Part shown: positions 7,526 to 16,491 of the stretch, piece by piece | How the letters are laid out: each line of letters opens with the position of its first letter | How positions within the stretch are numbered: position 1 is the stretch's first letter | Origin: JAIXWP01 sp041391745 | GTDB lineage: Bacteria; Bacteroidota; Bacteroidia; Flavobacteriales_D; Sanyastnellaceae | Assembly: GCA_041391745.1 (NCBI GenBank) | Contig: JAWKNK010000010.1 | Coordinates: 1-64,000 of the forward strand | DNA length: 64,000 bases | Reading direction: 5' to 3' | Program-made: the position numbers and the translations under genes | The notes under the pieces: model-generated | Databases searched by the model: none | Told to the model about the DNA's origin: nothing | The model's input: only the letters and a program-made list of their open reading frames with translations

Positions 7526-10500
7526 TTACTTCGTCACAGTGAACTTCAACACTGCACCATCTACACCACTGTTCAACTGTAAGAAATAGTTTCCTGCACT
7601 CAAACCTGAAGTAGAAATCTCAATTTGATTTCCACCTTGATTTTGGATAGCAAGCATTTTCACAAGCTTACCAGAAGCATCAAGCAATGACACTGATAAG
7701 TCAGAAGGAACTCGCGACATTTGAAGTGTAATGTTGTTTCCTGAAGCTACAGGGTTTGGATAAACCGATAGGTTGCCATCCAAATTCCATTCGTCAACAG
7801 AAGCTACAAGCGAAATAGAGAACACATCAGCTGCAATGTTTGCCAAAAGAGGGTTTTCATTTTCGTCGTTTGTTTGAGTCACTTGAATATCAACGTTACC
7901 TACAACGATGGCAATTGGATTGACATCAAAAGTAGCTACGTAAGTGCTCGCATCTTGCCAGAATCCTGAAATGGACTGTACCAAAGCACCGTTCAATTCA
8001 TCAGATGGGAATGTTACTACAGGCATAGTAAATGGACCCATTGGTTCGTCGAATTGAATTTCGATGCTGAACCCATCAGGACCTTCTACAGCGTTGGTAA
8101 CAACTGCTACTGAAGGAACAGCGTCAACAATTGTAGGATTCTTGGTATCTACCAAAAGGTTGATCACGCTTTCAGTAGCCGCATTCATTGGGTTTCCACC
8201 AGTATCCAAACCTTCTACCACAGTCAAGTTGATGTTGTCGTATTCTTCTTCTACATCCATTACATCATAAACGGCTTCGAATACAAACTCACTTACCCAT
8301 GAACTTGCACCAGCATTAAATACCAAAGAGTTGTCTGTGATTGTATTGTCAGAGAATTCGATGGTTGGCACTTCGTTGCTATCCATTTCATCATCAAATG
8401 TGATAGTGATTGAAAGCACTCTGTTCCTGACAGAGCATCATTAAAGAAGCTCGCATTTGAAACAGCAGAAACCAAAGTTGCAGGGTGCGTATCTACTCCA
8501 AAGAATGGCTCAGAGTCTTGAGGAACCTGAGGGTTACCATACATATCTTGACCGCCAGACACAGAGATGAACACCATTGGTAATTCTTCGTCTGAAGCGT
8601 TTACGCTATATGTCCATTCGTAGCTGCTACCAGATGACCAACCTTCAGAAACCAATGTTCCCAAAGTATTGATGAAAGGTTCGTTTGAAGAATAAGCAAC
8701 TACAGGAACAAAGTTTGGATCCATTTCTTCAGCAAACATTGCGCTCACTGTAAATTCAGCACCAATGAAGTTGGTATTGATAAATGGATGACTTGCTTCC
8801 GCACTTGCCAAAATTGGATTTTCTGTATCTACTACAAAAGCACCTTCGATAGTCAATTCTTGCAGTAAGTTGCCCGCAGCGTCTTGCGCTTCTGCAACAA
8901 CTACTGTTACACTACCCGCATCATTGTTGTCGTCTACAAGATCATAGATCGCAACGTAGGTCATATCATCCTGCCAGTAGCTCAAGCTTTCGTTCAACAT
9001 CATTGAACCGCTGATGTCTTGAACTGGGTAAGTGATTACAGGTGCAAAGTCAGTATTCATCGCTTCATCAAAAACGATGTTAAGAATCATGATTCCATTG
9101 TTTGCTACTTCGTCATTCACAATGTTTTCAGAGAAATTGATATCAGCCACCGCAGGGTTGGCCATATCAATATTGAATACAAATTGAAGTGCAGGCACAA
9201 TTTCGTTCGACTGCAAGTCCATAGCAGTTTGAACTTTAGCAACGACGTTAGAAATTTCAGCGTCGATATCGAAAATGTCATAAACAATTTGATAGTGCGT
9301 AGCATCAATCCAAGAAGCATTGTTTTCTACAATAGCACCCGCAGGCGAACCAAGTGGGAATGAAATTGCAGGAACGCTTGCTTCGTCCATGTCTTCAGAG
9401 AATTCAATTACCAATGTTACTTGCGTACCCGCATCTGCATCAGTAAGCATAGACTTATCTGAAGTGATTGCCATTACGTGAGGAATCCCCGCATTGTAAT
9501 ATCCATTAGCTTTATCAAACACCATTGGAGCAATTTCAGTTCCGACAATTCTACCAGGAATATCGTCGCATGGTGGGTGAAGACCGCCGTAAATTCTAGA
9601 AAGGCTGCACTGATCAGAAGCATCCTTGTAAGAGGCCCACTGAAGGTGCACATCTACAGATGGTCCAGGGCTAGCACGAAGGTATTCATCTTGAGCAGCA
9701 AAGAATTCACCTAGTCCACCTGGGAAATATTCTGAACCTGTTAGTGCTGTCAATACTTCGGCAGCCGTACGAGAATAGGTACTGTGACCAGAATAATATC
9801 CTGGGAATGGAGGCGTAACGAAAGTTCTCACTTGGAACGTCCACCAGTTTTCACCCAAAATCCAACCTACACCGTCAAGTCCAGTTGCTTCTACTGGTCC
9901 ACGGAAAGTGTAAAGTTTTACTTTGTTTACATTTTCATCATTATCTCCTGCCAATGGATCACCAGCTTGAACCAATTCAATGAATCCAGGGATCAAAGGA
10001 ATTCCAGCAGGATCGTAGCTTGGCAAATTCATATCGCTGCACTGACCATGATCGATCATATAACGAATGGCCATAATTGGACGCGTATAATCGTAAAACC
10101 CTTTAGCGCTCCAGCAAGCTACCGCTGCATCATGCACGGCACCTCCAATTGCAAGATAAGTGCGTACGTCGAACTCCAAATCATTCATGATTTCTCCTTG
10201 ACCTTCCCAACGCTTCTCGAAAAGCGGGTGGTTCAATACACTGTTGGTTATAGTAAACCAGTGACCAGGAGGCGTTTCAGATTGTGGACCATCCGCCCAG
10301 AATTCTGCAAGTACTCTTGAATAGTCGGCACGAGGAACGATTTGTGGTTCGTACGGTTCTCCTGTTACTGGATTCAAAGCGTAACCAGGACTGTAATCGC
10401 CACCATTAAAGAAGTCGTAGAAATTTTTATAATCTTCAAAAGTTTCAGGGAAATAATAGTGATCCTAATTTCCTATTGAATTCGGAGAAATATCCTTCAT

Positions 10501-11442
10501 TACTCCATCAGAAATATCGTGGAAGCTGTGCCATACAGCAACCATCGTATTCCCCCAGCGGAAGAAATCATCTTCGTATTGTCTTTCAATTTCAGTAATG
10601 GTATCCAACATTGGTGGAGGTCCTGGATCGAAATAAACGTTCCAATCAAAACCATCTCTTTGGAAAACATCCATGTGTTCTGGTGTCAAAGCAAAAGGAA
10701 CAACGTTCCCCCATTCAGGAGACAGGGCTGGTGCGCTATTCGCAATTGGGAAACCGTTCTGGTCTAGAATAGCTTCCAAAGTGAGTGGCTGCCATCTGTT
10801 TCCATCATATTGACCAGGATTACCAGGTTGCTCCGCCAATAAATCAGAGTTTACTGTTTGGTAGAACATATTGGCGTAGTTGAACTGCTGGTTTGAACCA
10901 TCTTGCAGCGCAAACTGTTGCATTTTCAAAGCGATGTAATTACCCAATTTTGCCGGATCACCATCAGAATAATCAGTGGATGTGATATCCGTAGGGTAAC
11001 CCAATTCTGCCATAAGATCATTGCAATAGCCAATCATGAATACGTTCCAGTTGTTAAGTGGCGCATTTTGATAGCGGTGAAAAAGGAAACGATACATCGC
11101 GTAGCTCATCGCCTTTTCTTGCGCAGCTTGTCTGTCTTCTGGAATTTGAATTCCATCAAATTGGCATGTGAAACCATCCCAAGTTTGACCAAGGAAGAAT
11201 GTTGATGCATCATCATCAAAAGCCGCCCAGCTATCATACATGATAACAGACGCATGAAATAAGTTACGTGCGGTTACCGTAGGTCGAGCAGCATCCTTTC
11301 GAACACAGTTCAAATTGACCTCGTTCCACTTCATGGCCACGGAATGCTCTTGTGCCAAAGACAATAAAGGAGAAACAGCCATTAATAGCACTGCAACTCC
11401 CTTCATCCCGAATTTTTTCAATAGGGTAAATGATTGAATCAT
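7526..11442 (-). pseudogene. Vanadium-haloperoxidase/PAP2-like secreted T9SS protein, interrupted
   Basis: One gene of about 1305 codons read in three pieces. Piece 1 (11442-10465) has a signal peptide and the family N-terminus (WNEVNLNCVRKDAARPTVTA, ARNLFHASVIMYDSWAAF). An in-frame TAG at 10467-10465 (codon 326) interrupts it; the same frame continues with DHYYFPETFEDYKNFYDF. Piece 2 carries the catalytic motifs of vanadium haloperoxidase/PAP2 enzymes: RPIMAIR, PFPGYYSGHSTYS and SRIYGGLHPPCDD. About five Ig-like repeats of roughly 100 residues follow (each with EFSEDMDEASVP-like text). A one-base shift near 8425-8440 leads into piece 3, ending in a T9SS type A sorting domain (LSVYPNPVASGN). 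Predicted cell-surface or secreted enzyme; halide oxidation versus phosphatase activity cannot be decided. Confidence 0.82.
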
Positions 11443-11630
11443 TAGCTAGATTAAATTAAAGTGTTGTTGTTGTTAGTTATGATTTTCGACCAAAATAAAA
11501 AAGATATCCCGACGTTATATCTTGTTCTATCCTTTTCGAATTATCACAAAATTATAACATTTTCACCCAATATGGTGAAAATCAAAATGTTAAAACCAAT
11601 AAGTGATTGAAAATCAGAAGAAAAACTGAT

Positions 11631-13751
11631 TTATCTCAGCAAGATGACACTGCCTGTATATTCGAGAATTTCCAACTCCTCCCCTTTTACTTTCAAAAAC
11701 CATTGAAAAGCATCGTTCGATGAATAGTAACCATTTTGAAGATTGTCGCCCATCCAAGCTTGTTTCCAATCGGTTGAATAGAATACCTTCCCGCCCCATC
11801 TGTCGAAAATAGTCAGCTCGTAAACTTCAGGTTCGTAGGAAATAACAGGAATAAAAAAGTCATTCAAGCCATCACTATTCGGACTAAAAGAGTTCGGAAT
11901 GAAAACGCGAAAGTCGTCTTTCACTTGAATAGACTTGACTTCAACATCCATGCAGCCATTTTCATCTTGGGCAATCAGTTGTATTTGATAATATCCAGGT
12001 TCCCTTGGAAGTTCCAAATTCCAAACGGTATCAGTTGAGGTAAAGTCATCTAACCCAATCACCGACCAAAAAATGGAATCGGCATTGGTGCAGTCCTCCG
12101 TCAAAACCACATTTGTATTTTCGAGAAAAACAAATCCTGGGTTGAATGTGAAGTCAGAAGTTACTTGAGCAGGATTACTAAGTTCGAATGAATAAGCAGC
12201 AGTACATTGAGCTGAAAAAGCCACCATCACCTCATAACTGCCATGACAGAGATTGGTGAAATTTGCGCTCGTTCCAGATTGCACCATATCATCAATCGTT
12301 ACAGTGATATTCGCACCACTTGCGTCTGCAATATTTACTTCACCATCACAGCTTTGATAGCACGAAATGGGTGCAGTGGTTATCGAAACAGCAGGAGGAT
12401 TATTAAAAGTAATTTCAAAAGTATCGGTATTCGTGCATTGACCAGAAGAAGCTTCCACGTTGATGGTATACGTTCCCGCGGGAGCCGAAATCAATGTGGT
12501 AGCAGCATTGGGTGAAAAGAAAGATACTCCAGCATCGCCCGACCAGCTGATCACGTTTCCAGTAGTTTGAACAGTAAAACTTCCCGACAAATCGCAGAGT
12601 TCTTGGTCAGGTCCTAATTCTACCGGCAGCGGACTATTTGCAATTGTAAAATTCAAATTCTGCGTGCAGCCATCACCTGGACTTGTGAAAGTAAAATTGT
12701 AAGCACCTGGGGTGAGATCAGAAACCGTTAGTGAGTTGCAATTGGTGCTGGCATTCCATGTATTTGGAAAAACGAAATCGCCGCAATCTGTTATGTTTTC
12801 AGCCACAATTTCTGCTGCACCACCTTCTCCTTCGCAAGCATTCGTCACTTGAATATCTACCGAAGCTGGCAAGTCAATTTGAAATCCAGTGGCGGGTTCC
12901 ATGGTATTGCCACATAAATCTTCTGGAGGATTGGTAAAAAACACTTCGACCGCAGCCGACAAATTCGCCAAGGCCGTTGAATTGATAGTAAAAGTATTGG
13001 TGAATTCGCCCGCAGGAAAAGTGACACCTTGCATTGGAATATCGTTTCCTCCAGCAATCATAGATAAATTTCCCAGTGTCAAATAATCTGTAAGAATATT
13101 CTCGCTCAGTTCAAAGGTCACTGACTCGTGGTCGCAATCAATAGTATAACCCGTAACGCTTGGAGGTGAATTATCAAATATGCTTGCCGTGCCGCCATCA
13201 AAATCCAGACTGTATCCATTCAATGTGGCACTGTAATTCATTACCACCAGCGCGTACACTTCGCCTTGTTGTACGTTCAAATCCGAATTAAATGGAGGCC
13301 CTGCTAAATTCCCTGGACCATTGCTGTTGCCCGAACCACCTAACGCTGAACTGATACCCGTGGTTCCTTGGGTACCAAAAGTTTCACCATAACTATTACA
13401 ACTCACCTCCGGCGATTGACCGTTATTAATTCCTCCACAACCTCCAGTAGTAATTTCGTACAACGACCAATCGTAGTCGTCATTTAAGTTATTAGGTTCC
13501 AATACAAAGTTGAGGACACCATTTTCTTGAACAGTAAACACATACCATGCGCTATTGAATTCGCCAAAAGTTTGACATGAACCTGGGGATTGCTCGAAAA
13601 CATTTCCTGTGCCTGAAGGAGAATTACTCTGTTCGTACAATTCAGAGCATACCGATATAGCTGTATTGCAATCGCTGCTTTGAGCGAAAGCCTGGTTCTG
13701 AGTCGCTAGACTGAGTAGAACAATCAATAGTGAGAGTACAGCTTTTTTCAT
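11631..13751 (-). CDS. T9SS type B (CHU_C / gliding-associated) secreted protein
   Basis: A 706-residue protein with a Sec signal peptide (ending QAFAQ). The final ~95 residues are a classic gliding motility-associated C-terminal (CHU_C) domain: FIPNSFSPNSDGLNDFF, then LTIFDRWGGKVFYS, which directs export by the type IX system. N-terminal residues about 25-180 look like a pre-peptidase/adhesion-type domain (SAWYVFTVQENGVLNFVL, DYDWSLYEI), followed by Ig/PKD-like repeats (QTTGNVISWSGDAGVSFF; ITTAPISCYQSCDGEVNI). No enzymatic domain is visible; most likely a surface adhesin. Own transcription unit, 188 bp after the haloperoxidase gene start. Confidence 0.88.
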   Translation of the reverse strand: MKKAVLSLLIVLLSLATQNQAFAQSSDCNTAISVCSELYEQSNSPSGTGNVFEQSPGSCQTFGEFNSAWYVFTVQENGVLNFVLEPNNLNDDYDWSLYEITTGGCGGINNGQSPEVSCNSYGETFGTQGTTGISSALGGSGNSNGPGNLAGPPFNSDLNVQQGEVYALVVMNYSATLNGYSLDFDGGTASIFDNSPPSVTGYTIDCDHESVTFELSENILTDYLTLGNLSMIAGGNDIPMQGVTFPAGEFTNTFTINSTALANLSAAVEVFFTNPPEDLCGNTMEPATGFQIDLPASVDIQVTNACEGEGGAAEIVAENITDCGDFVFPNTWNASTNCNSLTVSDLTPGAYNFTFTSPGDGCTQNLNFTIANSPLPVELGPDQELCDLSGSFTVQTTGNVISWSGDAGVSFFSPNAATTLISAPAGTYTINVEASSGQCTNTDTFEITFNNPPAVSITTAPISCYQSCDGEVNIADASGANITVTIDDMVQSGTSANFTNLCHGSYEVMVAFSAQCTAAYSFELSNPAQVTSDFTFNPGFVFLENTNVVLTEDCTNADSIFWSVIGLDDFTSTDTVWNLELPREPGYYQIQLIAQDENGCMDVEVKSIQVKDDFRVFIPNSFSPNSDGLNDFFIPVISYEPEVYELTIFDRWGGKVFYSTDWKQAWMGDNLQNGYYSSNDAFQWFLKVKGEELEILEYTGSVILLR

Positions 13752-13864
13752 TTAAAAGTTAGACGCCAAATGTTGTGATTTGGTTGTTTAAATATAAATT
13801 ATAGTTTGTTTAGAAATTGAAAAACTTTTTAGGGCTATCCTTGCGCAAACAAACCTTAGAAATT

Positions 13865-14707
13865 ATGTACCTTAAGAAAATTGCTACTCTGGCATTCGCA
13901 TGCCTATGTTTTGTGCAAATTCAAGCGCAATCCCTAAAAACACCTGCACCAAGTCCACTTTGCACGATGAAGCAAGCATTTGGCTTGTCAGACATCACCG
14001 TTGAATACAGCAGACCAAGCGCTAAAGGTCGTGTGGTATATGGCAACGTCGTTCCTTATGATCAACTTTGGAGAACTGGAGCGAATGGTTCTACATTGAT
14101 TACTTTCGGTGACGATGTAACTATCGAAGGCAAAGCTGTTAAAGCAGGAACTTATTCTATCTACTCCATCCCTGGCAAAACGAGCTGGGACATTATGCTC
14201 AACACAGACACTAAGCTTGGTGGAAATGTTGGCGAGTACGACAAAGCAAAAGAAGTGGCTCGTTTTACTGTGAAGTCACAAGCGGTAACAGAAATGGTTG
14301 AAACTTTTACAATCAACGTTGCTGATATCTCTGCTAATGCTGCTGAGATTGAAATCGTTTGGGAAAAAACAAAAGTGTCTTTCCGTGTTGAAACGGAAAT
14401 CGATTCTAAAATCATGGCCAATATTGAAAAGGCAGTGATTCAAGACAACAAGCCATATTTTCAAGCAGCTCGTTACTACTACGAGAACGACAAAGACATG
14501 AATCAAGCACTTACTTGGATCAATAAAGCTGTAGAATCAAATCCTGGAGCTTATTGGGTGTTAATGGTGAAAGCAAACATTCAATACAAATTGAATGACA
14601 TGAAAGGAGCGAAAGAAACAGCCAACAAAGTGGTTGAAATTGCCACTGCAGATGGCGATAGCGCTTACGTGCGCCAAGGAAAAGAGCTACTTGCCAAAAT
14701 CAAGTAA
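13865..14707 (+). CDS. Secreted DUF2911 protein
   Basis: Starting at MYLKKIATLAF (13865) the product is 280 residues with a signal peptide ending QIQAQ; the ATG at 13817 would put 16 extra residues in front of the signal. Residues about 25-165 are a DUF2911 domain (ITVEYSRPSAKGRVVYG, PYDQLWRTGANGSTLITF, GTYSIYSIPG). The C-terminal 90 residues hold helical TPR-like repeats (NQALTWINKAVESNPGAYWV). DUF2911 proteins are periplasmic Bacteroidota proteins of unknown function. The 3' end overlaps the convergent symporter gene by 21 bp. Confidence 0.85.
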   Translation: MYLKKIATLAFACLCFVQIQAQSLKTPAPSPLCTMKQAFGLSDITVEYSRPSAKGRVVYGNVVPYDQLWRTGANGSTLITFGDDVTIEGKAVKAGTYSIYSIPGKTSWDIMLNTDTKLGGNVGEYDKAKEVARFTVKSQAVTEMVETFTINVADISANAAEIEIVWEKTKVSFRVETEIDSKIMANIEKAVIQDNKPYFQAARYYYENDKDMNQALTWINKAVESNPGAYWVLMVKANIQYKLNDMKGAKETANKVVEIATADGDSAYVRQGKELLAKIK

Positions 14708-16387
14708 CTTCTGTTCTCTCAGTTGTTGAAGAATGAGTGCGATAGCTACAAGTAGCAAACACCCAATCACATTCAACCAGAGATAAGCGACGGCATCATA
14801 ATACCATAGTAGATAAACAACAATCTCAGTAATAATAGCGGCAATGAATACTTCATTGCCGCTTACTTTTTTAAGGTAAAAAGCAACAACGAAAATTCCC
14901 AGTATGGTTCCGTAAAACAATGAACCGAGAATATTCACAGCTTCAATCAAATTGCCCAATTGCGAGGCAAAGAGTGCCACGAGAATACAAAATACTCCCC
15001 ACCCAATAGTTAGCCATCTCGTAACAGCAACGTCTGCTTTATCTTCTTCTTTTTTAATAAATCTCTTGTAAAAATCCACAGCACTCGTGGAAGCCAACGA
15101 GTTCAAACCACTCGCAGAACTCCCCATTGAGGCCAAGAAAATAATAGCAATCACCAAACCAATGATTCCTTTAGGAAGATGGTGCGTAACGAAATTGAGA
15201 AAGATATAATTGGAGTCGTTGGTCTCTACATCGTCGTTATGCTCTTTCAATAAAGCTACTGCTGCGTTACGAATTTTCTTTGAGGAATTGTCGAGTTCTT
15301 TCAGTTGATTGCCTAAAGATTCTTGCTTCACTTCATCATTGTTGTGAAGTGCCTCCACGTAGCTCGCCACTACACGCTGTTTCTCCTCTTGAATGGCATT
15401 GAATTCATTTTCCTTGTAATGAAATGCATCAGCATATTCTGTATTTTCAATTTGCTCTATCGCTGTTTGATTGAAAAAAATGGGTGGAGTGTAATATTGG
15501 TAAAAAGCCAAGACCAAAGCTCCCAGCATCAAGATCATAAATTGCATAGGAATCTTGACGATACCATTCATCAATAATCCTAATCTAGACTGACGAATAG
15601 AACTTCCAGTAAGGTAACGTCCTACTTGCGATTGGTCGGTTCCGAAGTAGCTCAACTGAAGAAAAAAACCACCTATTAACCCCGACCATAAATTATATTT
15701 TTCATCAGGGTTCCATTCTGTATCGAGCACTTGGGTGCGATCAAGTTTTCCTGAAATATGCAGCGCTTCGCTCCATCCCACATTTTCTGGCAACAAGTGA
15801 ATGACCATGTAACCAGCCAAAAACAAACCAGAAAAGATGATGACCATTTGTGCGAGTTGTGTATAACTCACCGCTTTTGTTCCTCCATAAACAGTGTAGC
15901 CAATCACCAGCAAGCCCATGATCACAATGGTGTAATTGAGTTGTACTTGCAAGATCGTAGAAAGAATAATGGCAGGAGCATAAATGGTGATACCCGTTGA
16001 AATACCACGCTGAATCAAAAAGAGCACGGCCGTAAGCGAACGTGTTTTGATATCGAATCTATTTTCGAGGTATTCATATGCTGTGTACACATTTAGTTTT
16101 TTAAAAGCTGGAATAAATGTGATACACAAGACAATCATTGCGAAAGGCAAACCGAAATAGAATTGAACGAAACGCATTCCATCGGTGTATGCTTGCCCTG
16201 GTGCCGAGAGAAAAGTGATGGCACTCGCTTGAGTTGCCATAACCGAAAGTCCGACGTGATACCACGGCAACTTTTGATCAGCGAGTAAATAACCCTGCAT
16301 CGTATTGGTGCCTCGACTCTTCCACACACCGTACACGATGATGAAGCCAAGCGTTAAACCCAATACGAGCCAGTCGATATTACTCAT
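14687..16387 (-). CDS. Sodium:solute symporter (SSS family)
   Basis: A 566-residue transporter with about 13-14 membrane helices. Family signatures include LPWYHVGLSVMATQASAITFLS near residues 40-60, TAYEYLENRFDIKTRSL, and GSSASGLNSLASTSAVDFYK. A loop of about 100 charged residues (AFHYKENEFNAIQEEKQR...) is inserted between helices near residues 295-390, which is unusual for the family. The substrate is not evident. Its ATG overlaps the stop of the tiny membrane protein gene (ATGA), and the PIG-L deacetylase precedes that, so all three form one operon; a deacetylated sugar is a plausible substrate (inference). Confidence 0.9.
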   Translation of the reverse strand: MSNIDWLVLGLTLGFIIVYGVWKSRGTNTMQGYLLADQKLPWYHVGLSVMATQASAITFLSAPGQAYTDGMRFVQFYFGLPFAMIVLCITFIPAFKKLNVYTAYEYLENRFDIKTRSLTAVLFLIQRGISTGITIYAPAIILSTILQVQLNYTIVIMGLLVIGYTVYGGTKAVSYTQLAQMVIIFSGLFLAGYMVIHLLPENVGWSEALHISGKLDRTQVLDTEWNPDEKYNLWSGLIGGFFLQLSYFGTDQSQVGRYLTGSSIRQSRLGLLMNGIVKIPMQFMILMLGALVLAFYQYYTPPIFFNQTAIEQIENTEYADAFHYKENEFNAIQEEKQRVVASYVEALHNNDEVKQESLGNQLKELDNSSKKIRNAAVALLKEHNDDVETNDSNYIFLNFVTHHLPKGIIGLVIAIIFLASMGSSASGLNSLASTSAVDFYKRFIKKEEDKADVAVTRWLTIGWGVFCILVALFASQLGNLIEAVNILGSLFYGTILGIFVVAFYLKKVSGNEVFIAAIITEIVVYLLWYYDAVAYLWLNVIGCLLLVAIALILQQLREQKLLDFGK

Positions 16388-16491
16388 GAAAATTCTTTAG
16401 TAAAAAAATAAAAAAAGACAAGCAGACAAACGAATACTGCGGCTACCGCCCAATACCACTTTCTCCAATATTTGTTGTCCTCATTATTCAC
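16384..16491 (-). CDS. 35-residue single-helix membrane protein
   Basis: A GTG at 16491-16489, inside the last codons of the PIG-L gene, opens VNNEDNKYWRKWYWAVAAVF followed by a hydrophobic run to FFTKEFS; its TGA overlaps the ATG of the symporter gene. It is thus translationally coupled on both sides. The product is a short charged head, one membrane helix and a short tail. Small accessory subunits are known beside some SSS symporters, so it may assist the transporter (inference). Not long enough to match a family by eye. Confidence 0.6.
   Translation of the reverse strand: MNNEDNKYWRKWYWAVAAVFVCLLVFFYFFTKEFS

Noticed and set aside
305..10467. Recoding of stops (selenocysteine at TGA 305, amber read-through at 10467)
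   Set aside because: No stem-loop or conserved Cys/Sec context at either site; different stop codons in unrelated genes fit single errors or mutations.
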